In this document: positions 19,625-28,067 of the stretch, piece after piece | Position numbering within the stretch: the first letter of the stretch is position 1 | Layout of the letters: every line of letters begins with the position of its first letter | Source: Alphaproteobacteria bacterium | GTDB lineage: Bacteria; Pseudomonadota; Alphaproteobacteria; Thalassobaculales; Thalassobaculaceae | Assembly: GCA_024742605.1 (NCBI GenBank) | Contig: JANSYC010000005.1 | Location: forward strand, 34,532-98,531 | DNA length: 64,000 nucleotides | Direction of reading: 5' to 3' | Notes under the pieces: generated by a model | Told to the model about the DNA's origin: nothing | The model's database searches: none | The model's input: only the letters and a program-made list of their open reading frames with translations | Position numbers and translations under genes: made by a program

Positions 19625-20341
19625 ATGACCTCTCCTGATTCTATCGGACCGATTGTCGACCTTTCGGGCGTGACCCTGAACCTGAGGAGCGGTGCGGGGG
19701 AGGTCAATGTCTTGCGTGGAATTGATTTGACCATAGGTGCGGGCGAAGTGGTCGGAATCGTCGGTCCCTCCGGCGCCGGCAAGTCCACCCTGATGATGAT
19801 CACCGCCGGCCTGGAAACCCCGACCTCCGGCTCGGTCATGGTTGCAGGGCAGCAACTGAACGGTCTGAACGAGGACCGTCTGGCGCTGTTCCGCCGCGCC
19901 AATGTGGGAATCGTGTTCCAGGCCTTCCGCCTTGTGCCGACCATGACCGCCCTTGAGAACGTGGCGATCCCGCTGGAACTCGCCGGGCGCGCGGACGCGT
20001 TCGAGGCGGCGGAAGAGGGTCTGCGTCAGGTGGGCCTGGCCCATCGGGTCACCCATTACCCCGACCAGCTCTCGGGGGGAGAGCAGCAGCGCGTGGCGGT
20101 CGCCCGCGCCTTCGTCGCCAAACCGCGGCTGATCCTGGCTGACGAGCCGACCGGCAACCTGGACGGCCAGACCGGCGATGCGGTGATCGAGACCCTGTTT
20201 GGTCTGGCCCGGGATCACGGCACCACCCTGATGCTGATCACCCATGACATGGAGATCGCCAAGCTCTGCGGCCGGGTGGTGCGGATCGCCGACGGCCTGA
20301 TCGCCGAGGACAGCCGGTCCGACCGGGCGGCGGCGGAATGA
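19625..20341 (+). CDS. ybbA: ABC transporter ATP-binding protein, YbbA/LolD-like
   Basis: A 238-residue ATPase of the MacB/LolD class. Walker [11 protein letters not shown]-loop [11 protein letters not shown], signature LSGGEQQR, Walker [13 protein letters not shown] and switch histidine LITHD are all intact. It partners the FtsX-type permease that starts four bases before its stop (20338). In E. coli ybbA-ybbP stand divergent from tesA, as here. Such pairs are mechanotransmitters or extractors acting from the inner membrane. ATG 19625 has GGAAGG seven bases upstream. Confidence 0.93.
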   Translation: MTSPDSIGPIVDLSGVTLNLRSGAGEVNVLRGIDLTIGAGEVVGIVGPSGAGKSTLMMITAGLETPTSGSVMVAGQQLNGLNEDRLALFRRANVGIVFQAFRLVPTMTALENVAIPLELAGRADAFEAAEEGLRQVGLAHRVTHYPDQLSGGEQQRVAVARAFVAKPRLILADEPTGNLDGQTGDAVIETLFGLARDHGTTLMLITHDMEIAKLCGRVVRIADGLIAEDSRSDRAAAE

Positions 20342-22887
20342 GCGGCATGTCGCGGGCGTTCGCCGATCTGCCGCTTGCCCTGACCTATGCGCGGCGGGAG
20401 CTGCGCACCGGTCTCAAGGGATTTCGGATCTTCCTCGCCTGTCTGGCGCTGGGCGTGGCGGCGATCGCCGGCGTGGGGTCGGTCTCGACCGCCATGCTGG
20501 ACGGCATTCAGTCCAACGCCCGCGAGCTGCTCGGTGGGGATATCGACATCCGCAAGATCTATCAGCCCGCCGATCCCGAACAGCGCGCCTATCTGGAGCG
20601 CGAGGGCGCTCGGGTCTCCGAGATCGTCAGCATGCGCTCCATGTCCCGGACAGTTTCCGGACAGGAGAGCGCCCTGGTGGAGCTGAAGGCGGTCGACAGG
20701 GCCTATCCGCTGGTCGGCGCGCTGACGGTGGAGCCGGCAGCCCCCTTGCAGGATCTGATGGCGGAGCGGAACGGCGTCTTCGGGGCGATCGTGGAGCCAG
20801 CCCTGGCGGCCCGTCTGGATCTGGCGGTCGGCGACCGTTTCAAACTGGGCGACGCCGAGCTGGAACTGCGGGCGATCGTAACCGACGAGCCGGACCGGGT
20901 GATCAATTTCGCGAGCTTCGGGCCCCGGGTGCTGATCTCGACCGAAGCGCTGCCGGCGACCGGTCTGGTGCAGCTCGGCTCCCTGATCCGCTACCATTAC
21001 CGCGTCCTGCTGCCGACCGGTACCGATCCCGGACGCTGGATGGACGCCCTGTCGGACGCCTTTCCGGACGCCGGATGGCGGGTCCGGGGTCTGGACAATG
21101 CGACCCCCGGCTACGAGCGTTTCACGGACCGGGTCACCCTGTTCCTGACCCTGGTCGGCCTGACCGCCCTGCTGGTCGGCGGGGTCGGCGTGGTCATGGC
21201 GGTGAAATCCTATCTGGACGGCAAGACCGAGACCGTCGCCACCCTGAAGTGTCTGGGCGCCAGCGGCGGGTTCGTGTTCAAGACCTATCTGGCGGTGGTC
21301 CTGGTCCTGGGGGCGGTCGGCGTGGTGCTCGGCCTGGCGGTCGGCGCGCTTGCGCCCCTGGCCGCGGCCCAGTTCGCCAATGCCATGCTGCCGTTCGAAA
21401 TCCCGACCAGGATCTATCCGGTCCCGCTCGCGCTGGCGGCGCTGTACGGCATGATGACCGCGCTGACCTTCTCGCTCTGGCCGCTCGGCAAGGCGCTGGA
21501 GATCAAGGCGGCCCAGCTGTTCCGCTCCAGCATCGCGCCGCTCGGCGGGCGGCCCCGCTGGCGGATCGTGCTGGCGACGGGGATATCCGCAGCCTTGCTG
21601 GCGGCGCTTGCGATCCTGGGCAGCCGCGACGCCGGCTTCGCCACCGCCTTCGTGGTGGGATCTCTGGCGGCGGTGGCCCTGTTCCTGGGGGCGTCCTGGC
21701 TGGTGATGCGGCTGGCGACCCTGGCCGGACGGCCGCGCGACCCGGAACTGCGGATGGCGCTCGCCAACCTGCACCGGCCGGGGGCACCGACCCCGGGGGT
21801 GGTGCTGGCCCTGGGCCTCGGACTGACGGTGCTGGTCACGGTGGCGCTGATCCAGGCCAATCTGAACCGGCAGGTGAACGAGCAGATCCCGCACAACGCG
21901 CCCGCCTTCTTCTTCATCGACATCCAGCCCCACCAGATCGCCGAATTCCGTGAGGTGGTCGGCGCGGTCGAGGGGGTGAGCGACGTGCGCGTCACCCCGA
22001 TGGTGCGCGGCCGGATCACCGAGATCAAAGGCGTGCCTGTCGCTGAGGCCCAGGTGGACCCGGAGGTGGCCTGGGCGCTGAACGGCGACCGGGGCGTGAC
22101 CTATTCCGCCGAGAAGCCGGAGACCGCCGAGCTCGAGAGCGGCGCCTGGTGGCCGTCGGACTACAGCGGCCCGCCGCTGATCTCGCTCGACAGCCGTCTG
22201 GCCGAAGGCTTCGGCGTCGAGATCGGCGACAGCATCACCCTGAACGTGCTGGGCCGGCCGATCACCGGCGAGGTCGCCAACACCCGCGTTATCGAATGGG
22301 GCTCGCTGCGGATGAACTTCACCTTCGTGTTCGCCCCGGGGGTGATCGAGACGGCGCCGCACACCCTGATCTCGACCCTGCGGGTCGCCGATCCCTCGAT
22401 CGAGGCGGCGGTGCAGCGGGCGGTCTCGAACGCGCTGCCGAACGTCACCGCGATCCGGGTCAAGGAGGCGCTGAACGCCGCCAACAGGATCCTGGAGGCG
22501 GTCGCGATCTCGGTCCGGGCGACGGCGGCGGTCACCCTGATCGCGGGCACCTTGGTGCTGGCGGGCGCTGTGGCGGCCGGACATGCCCGGAGGGTGCGGG
22601 ATGCGATCATCCTGAAGGTGCTGGGCGCCACTCGTATTCGGATCGTGAAGACTTATCTGTTGGAGTACGGGCTTTTGGGGCTGGCGACAGCGCTGATCGC
22701 CTCGGTCCTGGGCAGCGGGATCGCCTTCGGTGTGGTCACCCAGGTGATGCGTTCGGATTTCGTGCTGTCGGTGACGGCGGTCGCCACAACGGCCGCGGTC
22801 GCGACGGTGATCACCCTGTCCATGGGCTTCATCGGCACCTGGCGCGCCCTGGGTCAGCGCCCGGCCGGCCTGCTCCGCAACGAATGA
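20338..22887 (+). CDS. ybbP: FtsX-like ABC permease, YbbP-like
   Basis: An 849-residue membrane protein with two FtsX-type permease halves and large periplasmic loops, the layout of YbbP-class type VII ABC proteins. An N-terminal helix (FLACLALGVAAIAGVGSVS) is followed by a periplasmic domain at about 50-260. Then come helix clusters at about 265-480 and 725-840 and a second large extracytoplasmic domain between. Start overlaps the ATPase stop by four bases (ATGA), so the pair is translationally coupled. The likely role is release or extraction of a hydrophobic ligand, possibly linked to TesA; the substrate is unproven. Confidence 0.9.
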   Translation: MSGMSRAFADLPLALTYARRELRTGLKGFRIFLACLALGVAAIAGVGSVSTAMLDGIQSNARELLGGDIDIRKIYQPADPEQRAYLEREGARVSEIVSMRSMSRTVSGQESALVELKAVDRAYPLVGALTVEPAAPLQDLMAERNGVFGAIVEPALAARLDLAVGDRFKLGDAELELRAIVTDEPDRVINFASFGPRVLISTEALPATGLVQLGSLIRYHYRVLLPTGTDPGRWMDALSDAFPDAGWRVRGLDNATPGYERFTDRVTLFLTLVGLTALLVGGVGVVMAVKSYLDGKTETVATLKCLGASGGFVFKTYLAVVLVLGAVGVVLGLAVGALAPLAAAQFANAMLPFEIPTRIYPVPLALAALYGMMTALTFSLWPLGKALEIKAAQLFRSSIAPLGGRPRWRIVLATGISAALLAALAILGSRDAGFATAFVVGSLAAVALFLGASWLVMRLATLAGRPRDPELRMALANLHRPGAPTPGVVLALGLGLTVLVTVALIQANLNRQVNEQIPHNAPAFFFIDIQPHQIAEFREVVGAVEGVSDVRVTPMVRGRITEIKGVPVAEAQVDPEVAWALNGDRGVTYSAEKPETAELESGAWWPSDYSGPPLISLDSRLAEGFGVEIGDSITLNVLGRPITGEVANTRVIEWGSLRMNFTFVFAPGVIETAPHTLISTLRVADPSIEAAVQRAVSNALPNVTAIRVKEALNAANRILEAVAISVRATAAVTLIAGTLVLAGAVAAGHARRVRDAIILKVLGATRIRIVKTYLLEYGLLGLATALIASVLGSGIAFGVVTQVMRSDFVLSVTAVATTAAVATVITLSMGFIGTWRALGQRPAGLLRNE

Positions 22888-22898
22888 GGAGGATGACC

Positions 22899-23204
22899 AT
22901 GAACCGCATGCTCGCCACCACCATGCTGGCGCTGTCCCTGACCGCCGCCTCGGCGGCCACCCCGGCCCTCGCGCAATCCGATCAGCAGGACCAGACCGAG
23001 GCCGAGCAGCGCATCCAGCAGGGCCTGTCCGCGATTCTGGAAGGCCTCGCCCTGTTCATGCAGGACATCCCCCGCTACGACGTGCCCGAGATCCTGCCCA
23101 ACGGCGACATCATCATCCGCCGGATCAACCCGAACGACGCGCCGGGCTGGAAGGAAGAGGAAGACCAGACCGCGCCGAAACCGGGCGACGGCAAGACGAT
23201 CTGA
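22899..23204 (+). CDS. small secreted acidic protein
   Basis: A 101-residue protein with a clear signal peptide (MLATTMLALSLTAASAATPALA, cut before QSDQQ). The mature part of about 75 residues is acidic and glutamine-rich: EAEQRIQQGLSAILEGLALF predicts an amphipathic helix, followed by YDVPEILPNGDIIIRR and a charged tail. GAGGAGG lies just before two possible ATGs (22893 and 22899). It follows ybbP by 11 bases and is probably in the same transcript, so it may be a periplasmic accessory of the YbbAP system. I recognise no named family. Confidence 0.75.
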   Translation: MNRMLATTMLALSLTAASAATPALAQSDQQDQTEAEQRIQQGLSAILEGLALFMQDIPRYDVPEILPNGDIIIRRINPNDAPGWKEEEDQTAPKPGDGKTI

Positions 23205-23258
23205 CGCCGCCGCTTGTGAACCGGGAGCTTCACCGGGCGCGGCGAAACGCGAAAACCC

Positions 23259-24533
23259 TCACACGCCCTTCACCGCCGCCGAGCCCACCTTCAGCGGCCG
23301 TCGGGTGGCCAGCAGCAGGCCGGCCTCGTCGACGCGGCCCTGTTTCAGCAGGGTGCCGAGCAGGGCGTATTCGATCAGATCCCGCTGGGCCCGGCTGCCG
23401 CCGATGCGCTGGTGGTCGGCCATGGTCTTGACCAGGTGGCCGGTCGCCTCCGCCCAGTTGCCCGCCCCGATCGCGGCGAATCCCTCCGCCAGCAGCCGGA
23501 CCACGTCGCCGGCCGGCCCCTTGGCGTCGGCGATGATCTTGCCGAGCGCTTCGGTATTGCCCGCCATGGCATGGGCCAGGGCCGCATGGGTGTCGGCAAA
23601 GGCAATGCCCGGGTTGGGGAACATCCTGGCGGCATAGGCGCTGACCGCCTGCCAGCGTGCGGCCGGGACATCGACCCCCGCCAGCTCGGCCCGGTACAGC
23701 AGGGCCGCGGTATCGGTCAGGATGTTCAGCGGCGGGCCCCAGGCGCCGCCTTCGGCCACATCGGCATCCAGGACCTGCCACATGGTCGCCTCGTCGCCCC
23801 GCTCCAGCGCCCAAAGCGCCACATGCCAGGAGATGTGGCAGTGCAACTGGCCGCGTTTGCCGTAATCGGCCCGCCAGCCGTCGATATAGCGGTACCCGGC
23901 CTCGGTCTCGCCCGCCTCATAATGCACATGGGCGCGGATATGGGCGGCGTTGGCGTTGTTCGGATTGAGGGCCAGCGAGCGCTCGATGGTGGCGGTCGCC
24001 GGGCCGGTCTGGCCGGCCTCGACCTGGGAGAACGCGTGCTGGCACAGGAACCACCAGTCCTCGCCGTAATGCGGCGCCAGGGCGGCGGTGAAGGCCAGCT
24101 GTTCGGATTCCCGGCCCGGCTGGCCGCTGAAACCGATCATGCCGAACACCCCCACGCAGGTCTGGGTGATCAGGGCGTCCCGCGGATGCTCCGCCAGATG
24201 GGCGCGGACCGCCTTGTAGGCGGCGGGTCCCTGGCCGCCGATCATCAGGTCGAAGACCTGGACATGGTCCCGTTCGCGCGCCGAGGCGCCGGCGGCCAGC
24301 TCCTGCGCACGGGCGATCGGGGTTTTCGCATCGCCGCCGACCCCGGCGATCTGACGGCTGCGCGCCAGGGCGGCATGGGCCAGGGCGAAGCCCTCGTCCG
24401 CCTCCACCGCCGCCTCGAAGGCCTGCTCCACCCCGGGCATCGCCGCCAGAAACCTGTCGACCCCTTCCACATAGTGGTCGCGTGCCGCGGCGGACGACGT
24501 GCTGAGCGGATTGCCGTAACGATCAGACTGCAT
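23259..24533 (-). CDS. tetratricopeptide-repeat protein
   Basis: A 424-residue, mostly helical, alanine-rich soluble protein without a signal peptide. TPR-like helix pairs are visible (FALAHAALARSR; SLALNPNNANAAHIRAHVHY with the typical Asn-Pro turn). The layout recalls the 'TPR repeat protein associated with xanthine/amine metabolism' type of cytosolic TPR proteins; I do not claim a function. ATG 24533 is chosen because the frame extension to 24659 would include a poor N-terminus. A near-match to an EcfG promoter (GGAAC-N16-GGTT) lies on the same strand at 24665-24689. Confidence 0.78.
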   Translation of the reverse strand: MQSDRYGNPLSTSSAAARDHYVEGVDRFLAAMPGVEQAFEAAVEADEGFALAHAALARSRQIAGVGGDAKTPIARAQELAAGASARERDHVQVFDLMIGGQGPAAYKAVRAHLAEHPRDALITQTCVGVFGMIGFSGQPGRESEQLAFTAALAPHYGEDWWFLCQHAFSQVEAGQTGPATATIERSLALNPNNANAAHIRAHVHYEAGETEAGYRYIDGWRADYGKRGQLHCHISWHVALWALERGDEATMWQVLDADVAEGGAWGPPLNILTDTAALLYRAELAGVDVPAARWQAVSAYAARMFPNPGIAFADTHAALAHAMAGNTEALGKIIADAKGPAGDVVRLLAEGFAAIGAGNWAEATGHLVKTMADHQRIGGSRAQRDLIEYALLGTLLKQGRVDEAGLLLATRRPLKVGSAAVKGV

Positions 24534-24714
24534 GGGGCGGATCCTCCGAGGCCGGTTGTGCGCACCGCTGGACTCGCGGTCGTTCAAGGACGGGGCAGAA
24601 TAGGCTTCGTCGCGCGTCTGGCAAAGGGTCAGACAGGAACATAGACATCCTATGTGCAAGAGCTAACCATTCACTCCCACAAGCGTTCCCGAACATCTAT
24701 GGCCTTCAATTCCT

Positions 24715-24739
24715 GGAACCGAAGGGGAGCTTACCCGTT
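24715..24739 (+). promoter_or_regulatory. EcfG-type (general stress response) promoter
   Basis: GGAAC at 24715-24719 and CGTT at 24736-24739 with exactly 16 bases between match the published alphaproteobacterial sigma-EcfG consensus GGAAC-N16/17-CGTT. It lies about 60 bases before the anti-sigma-like gene at 24800, in the right orientation. Confidence 0.72.
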
Positions 24740-24799
24740 GATTGTGTAAAGAGGCGCGGCTTGCTACAGTTTTTATTAAAATAAAGTTTGGAATTCGTG

Positions 24800-25051
24800 A
24801 TGCCAGCTCGCTTGGATTTCGTCACTGCCGAAGACCTGTCAGCGTATCTGGACGACCAGTGCGACCCTGATCTCTTGGACGCGCTCAGGAATGTCACGGA
24901 ACAGGACGAACGGTGCTTGGAACTCGTCAGCGCCTTTCTGACCCAGTCCAGATTCCTAGCCCAATCACTCGACCCCATCCTGGAGGAGCCGGTCCCGGAG
25001 CGGTTCACCGTACTGCTTCGCGCGCACAAGGCGAAAACGGACTCCGAATGA
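24800..25051 (+). CDS. small soluble anti-sigma-factor-like protein
   Basis: An 83-residue acidic protein without membrane segment or signal peptide. Its first part (VTAEDLSAYLDDQCDPDLLD, then ERCLELVSAFLTQSRFLAQS) resembles the N-terminal sigma-binding helices of ZAS/ChrR-type anti-sigma factors, but the His-x3-Cys-x2-Cys zinc site is absent. The end, LDPILEEPVPERFTVLL, also resembles the core motif of NepR, the EcfG anti-sigma factor. An EcfG-type promoter precedes it and an ECF sigma gene is convergent on the other strand 121 bases away. Both points support a sigma-regulating role, which remains inference. An intrinsic-terminator-like hairpin follows. Confidence 0.7.
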   Translation: MPARLDFVTAEDLSAYLDDQCDPDLLDALRNVTEQDERCLELVSAFLTQSRFLAQSLDPILEEPVPERFTVLLRAHKAKTDSE

Positions 25052-25064
25052 CAATCCTCAAAAG

Positions 25065-25099
25065 GACCGCCCACCGGCAATCGGCAGGCGGTCACTTTT
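25065..25099 (+). terminator. probable intrinsic terminator of the anti-sigma-like gene
   Basis: GACCGCC at 25065-25071 pairs with GGCGGTC at 25087-25093; a smaller inner CCG/CGG pairing is possible. TTTT follows at 25096-25099, three bases after the stem. It lies 14 bases after the stop of the small plus-strand gene. Confidence 0.6.
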
Positions 25100-25172
25100 G
25101 GAGACCCTGGAACGGGGCGTTCGGACGGGGACCCGCGTCTATCGCACCGGCACCGTCGTGATTTGCATCCGC

Positions 25173-25724
25173 TCAGGTGGCCCCTGCGAGACCCTGTTGT
25201 AGAGGAAAGGTGGAAGGCCGAAAGGCTGCGTTTCGGTGTGCCGGGCCGATATGCAGCCCCCGCAGACGGGTCCGCGCCCGGGCGACACGGGATTTCACCG
25301 TCCCGGTCGCGATGTCGAGCATGCGGGCGATCTCCGGGTAGGGGATGTTCTCCAGCCCGGCAAGAATCAGCAATTCCTGATCCGATTTGTTCAGCTTCAG
25401 GAACGCACCCATGAACTCCTTGAGTTCGACCGTGTCCTGCTGGGCACCCGGAATACCGACTTCGTACTGGCCAGAGTCCATCTCATACGATCCTGCCGAG
25501 GGTTTCGGCTTGCGACACTCCGAAATAAAGTGATTCCGCATGATGGTGAACATCCACGCCTTGAGGTTCGTACCCTCCTGAAAAGAATCGATGCGCCTGA
25601 GCGCCCGTTCGACCGTGTCCTGGACCAGGTCGTCAGCCTGGGAGATATCCCGAGTCAAAGACCGCGCGAACCTGCGAAGGCCCGGAAGCAACGTCTCGAT
25701 CTCACTGATCACCGCATGGCTCAT
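25173..25724 (-). CDS. ECF sigma factor, EcfG-like
   Basis: A 183-residue group IV sigma factor. Region 2 is seen as ARSLTRDISQADDLVQDTVE and FQEGTNLKAWMFTIMRN, wording close to the EcfG/ECF15 family. Region 4 follows with ELLILAGLENIPYPEIARML and GTVKSRVARAR, the promoter-reading helix-turn-helix. No region 3. The nearby GGAAC-N16-CGTT promoters fit an EcfG-type regulon. ATG 25724 was chosen; in-frame ATG 25748 has AAAAGGA directly against it, which is too close. It is convergent with the anti-sigma-like gene. PhyR and a classical NepR are not in the window. Confidence 0.88.
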   Translation of the reverse strand: MSHAVISEIETLLPGLRRFARSLTRDISQADDLVQDTVERALRRIDSFQEGTNLKAWMFTIMRNHFISECRKPKPSAGSYEMDSGQYEVGIPGAQQDTVELKEFMGAFLKLNKSDQELLILAGLENIPYPEIARMLDIATGTVKSRVARARTRLRGLHIGPAHRNAAFRPSTFPLQQGLAGAT

Positions 25725-26149
25725 AATAAAATTTTCTTTACTTATCATTCCTTTTAATAAATAGGATGATTTTTTCACAATCAATCAAAATCATTCACGA
25801 CTGTATGGGCAGTGATGCAAACCACTAGGAGCATTAAATTTGAGATTGTCGTGCTTTTTTAGTTTAATGAGTGACGTGTTGATGTGACTTGCATTGAGAC
25901 ATAGGCGCATTTTACTATTCTACGCTCTTTGGGTCGGCTACCGTCTTTGAGTAAGTGACGCATACGGGATCATAGAAAACGAGCCCGCGGACCACAGACC
26001 CCGGTTGAATCATGGTTATTCGGCACTTAATCCATTTCTGTCTCAGTGATCGGAAAAGCTTCGTTTTCCGCCGATTTGTCGCAATAATAGCGCTAATATA
26101 AGTCTTGTGTGCCGAGCTTATGGGTTCAGACAGATATCAGGAGACGATG
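25725..26149. other. AT-rich intergenic region between the ECF sigma gene and a ribbon-helix-helix gene
   Basis: About 425 bases clearly richer in A and T than the surroundings, with no convincing open frame. A hairpin with stem CGGAAAA/TTTTCCG and loop GCTTCG occupies 26051-26070, and a TAATAT -10-like hexamer is at 26094-26099 before the plus-strand gene. It probably holds the divergent promoters of both neighbours. No GGAAC-N16-CGTT element was found here. A small RNA is possible but nothing shows it directly. Confidence 0.5.
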
Positions 26150-26404
26150 ATGGGTTCCCTCGACAAGCCGGGCAAGCGAACCGAGCGCCTGCAAGTCATG
26201 CTGGATGATGAGGAACTGACATCAATTGATGATTGGCGGTTCGGGCACCGGATTCCGACGCGCGCCGCGGCCATCCGCGAACTGATCCGGCGCGGCATGT
26301 TGTACGAGGATTCGATTGAAGAACCGGTTGAAATGCGAAATCCGAAAGATTCCAAATCGTCGGATTTTCGCGCCATCCCGACAGACAGATCCAAGGTCAC
26401 TTAA
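26150..26404 (+). CDS. ribbon-helix-helix-type DNA-binding protein (paralogue A)
   Basis: An 84-residue protein with a CopG/Arc-like fold: a basic lead (KRTERLQVMLDDEEL, giving the beta strand) followed by two helices (SIDDWRFGHRIPTRAAAIREL and IRRGML). ATG 26150 has AGGAG six bases upstream; a further ATG one codon earlier is too close. It is clearly related to the protein encoded at 26859-27101 on the other strand, with which it shares RTERLQVML, DDEEL/NDEEL and the DWR-x-x-x-RI pattern. The last 25 residues are hydrophilic and unique. Probably a transcription regulator; no toxin gene is adjacent. Confidence 0.75.
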   Translation: MGSLDKPGKRTERLQVMLDDEELTSIDDWRFGHRIPTRAAAIRELIRRGMLYEDSIEEPVEMRNPKDSKSSDFRAIPTDRSKVT

Positions 26405-26455
26405 TTCGAAATTACTCAATTTACGAGATTTCCTGCTTTCTGGAGTCGTTTCTGT

Positions 26456-26493
26456 TGCCTGATGTCCGGCTGTGGAGAGACGGACATCAGGCA
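26456..26493. terminator. perfect 13-bp inverted repeat, likely bidirectional terminator
   Basis: TGCCTGATGTCCG at 26456-26468 is the reverse complement of CGGACATCAGGCA at 26481-26493, with a 12-base loop. It lies between the ends of two convergent genes (26404 on plus, 26526 on minus). No clear U-run follows on either strand, so a protein-binding site cannot be excluded. Confidence 0.5.
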
Positions 26494-26525
26494 CCTGTTG
26501 CACTCTGATCCGACCAAGCGGATCG

Positions 26526-26699
26526 CTACATGGGGCGGCGGCCGCGGATGGCACCGGCGATAACGCTGACAACCAGCAAGACCAGGAAAACGACGAACAG
26601 AATCTGTGCAATATCCGCCGACGCGGCGGCGATGCCGCCAAATCCGAAGACTGCGGCAACCACTGCCAGCACCAAGAATGTGAGACTCCAACCAAGCAT
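26526..26699 (-). CDS. DUF1328 small membrane protein
   Basis: A 57-residue protein with two predicted transmembrane helices: [19 protein letters not shown] at about 5-23 and [19 protein letters not shown] at about 32-50, then the basic end RGRRPM. Sequence and size match the DUF1328/YtjA family, which is often induced by stress in Proteobacteria. ATG 26699 follows AGGAGAG at a good distance. An exact EcfG-type promoter lies about 60 bases upstream on the same strand, indicating stress control. Molecular function unknown. Confidence 0.88.
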   Translation of the reverse strand: MLGWSLTFLVLAVVAAVFGFGGIAAASADIAQILFVVFLVLLVVSVIAGAIRGRRPM

Positions 26700-26759
26700 C
26701 TTTCTCTCCTATACTGATCCGACAGCGCCACCCGTTGCCGGCGCTTCGACTCTGGCTGT

Positions 26760-26784
26760 AACGCGGGAGGATCACTCCGGTTCC
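26760..26784 (-). promoter_or_regulatory. EcfG-type (general stress response) promoter of the DUF1328 gene
   Basis: On the minus strand GGAAC (26784-26780) and CGTT (26763-26760) are separated by exactly 16 bases, an exact match to the sigma-EcfG consensus. The -10-like element is 61 bases before the DUF1328 start. It is the second exact match within 2.1 kb. Confidence 0.72.
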
Positions 26785-26858
26785 GGTAGTCGGTGGGTTA
26801 CGACCGGACTCAGGGGTGAGCCCGGTCGCCGACGCGACCGGAAAACACGGGATGGTGG

Positions 26859-27101
26859 TCAGGTTTCCTGGTGACGCAGAGGACGTTCCTTGGGAACCGG
26901 CACGCCCTGGCCGGACGCATCCAGTCCAAGTTGAATCAGCAGACGGATTGCACTCGCACGCGAACCGATACGGTTCAGATAGCGCCAATCCTCAATTCGC
27001 AGAAGCTCCTCATCGTTGAGCATCACCTGCAACCGTTCCGTTCGCTTTGAACGGGTCATGTGTCGTTCTGACATCTGATCGATCCTCTTCTGAAGATTCA
27101 T
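26859..27101 (-). CDS. ribbon-helix-helix-type DNA-binding protein (paralogue B)
   Basis: An 80-residue CopG/Arc-like protein and a paralogue of the one at 26150. The strand motif RTERLQVMLNDEEL and helices RIEDWRYLNRIGSRASAIRLL and QLGLDA line up with it. The start ATG 27101 has AAGGAG nine bases upstream; the longer frame to 27170 lacks one. The two paralogues point toward each other with the DUF1328 gene between. It is divergent from the Crp/Fnr-type gene and could regulate the shared gap (27102-27249). Confidence 0.75.
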   Translation of the reverse strand: MNLQKRIDQMSERHMTRSKRTERLQVMLNDEELLRIEDWRYLNRIGSRASAIRLLIQLGLDASGQGVPVPKERPLRHQET

Positions 27102-27249
27102 GCGCCTAACTCCTTGAAAAGCCGCGCCCTTAGCTGCTCGCTTTTCGACGCTCATTGGTCTTAGTATCACTGGGCAGGAAAGGCGGCACTAACATAGGTT
27201 AAAAAATGGTTCCTCTATCGAAATTCTTTTCCCGCAGGAGCATTGGATC

Positions 27250-28008
27250 ATGGCGACCGATCAAGCAGCCAGAGAACTCGGTCTGATGGTGGATTATCTG
27301 GTTCTGAAACTGTCGGGTCTGATCGACGTTACCGCCGACATGAAATCCGCTTTGACCATGGTCTGCACAACACGCGCTACATTCGCCCGGGGCGACCACG
27401 TCATTCAGCCGGGCGAGACCTTCAAATCGGTTTATCTGATCATGGACGGGTGGGCCACCCGCTCGAAACTGACCTCCAGCGGCGCACGGCAGATCATCAA
27501 CTTCGCGATTCCGGGGGATTTTCTGTGCTTCAACGCGGCGCTGTTCCGCGAGTCGGAAGTCTTTGTTCGCGCCCACACCAGGCTTGAGGCCTTCGTCGTT
27601 CCGATCCGTCCGTTCTCCGAAATGCTGCTCAAGCAACCGCAGCTTGCAATCGCTCTGGCCTGGACAGCCGCCCAGGAGGAAGGAATCGTCTCCGAACGCC
27701 TGCTGTCCTTGGGACGGCGCTCGGCCCTGCAGCGCTCGGCCCATCTGCTCTGCGAGATCCACAAACGGCTCCAGACGGTTCGTTTGGTCAAGGAGACCGA
27801 CCAATTCGAGCTTCCCATGACCCAGGAGGATCTGGCGGACGCGCTGGGCGTCAGCCTGATTCACATGAACCGGGTGCTGCGAAACCTCTCCAAGACGGGC
27901 CTGATCTCGATAAAGCGCTCCTCCGTCAGATTGCTCGATCTGAAGGCGCTGCGCAGCCTGGCCGGATTCGACGATGACTACCTGCATCTGCCGGAGCACG
28001 CCGCATAA
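27250..28008 (+). CDS. Crp/Fnr family transcription regulator
   Basis: A 252-residue regulator. A cyclic-nucleotide-binding-like beta-roll spans about 40-150 (GDHVIQPGETFKSVYLIMDG, FAIPGDFLCF). A dimer helix follows, then a winged helix-turn-helix near 190-235 (MTQEDLADALGVSLIHMNRVLRNL). The phosphate-binding-cassette arginine and serine of true CRP are not evident and there is no N-terminal cysteine cluster as in Fnr, so the signal is unknown. ATG 27250 has GCAGGAG upstream. A strong hairpin follows its stop. Confidence 0.88.
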   Translation: MATDQAARELGLMVDYLVLKLSGLIDVTADMKSALTMVCTTRATFARGDHVIQPGETFKSVYLIMDGWATRSKLTSSGARQIINFAIPGDFLCFNAALFRESEVFVRAHTRLEAFVVPIRPFSEMLLKQPQLAIALAWTAAQEEGIVSERLLSLGRRSALQRSAHLLCEIHKRLQTVRLVKETDQFELPMTQEDLADALGVSLIHMNRVLRNLSKTGLISIKRSSVRLLDLKALRSLAGFDDDYLHLPEHAA

Positions 28009-28067
28009 GGGATCGCATGTCGGTGTCCTTCCCGGAGCGGAGAACGACAACCCGCACAAGGGCCGCC

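Noticed and set aside
20215..22584. A 789-residue open frame on the minus strand over ybbA/ybbP
   Set aside because: It is antisense to two clear genes, is rich in Arg/Gly/His/Gln as expected for a GC-rich shadow frame, and has no recognisable domain.
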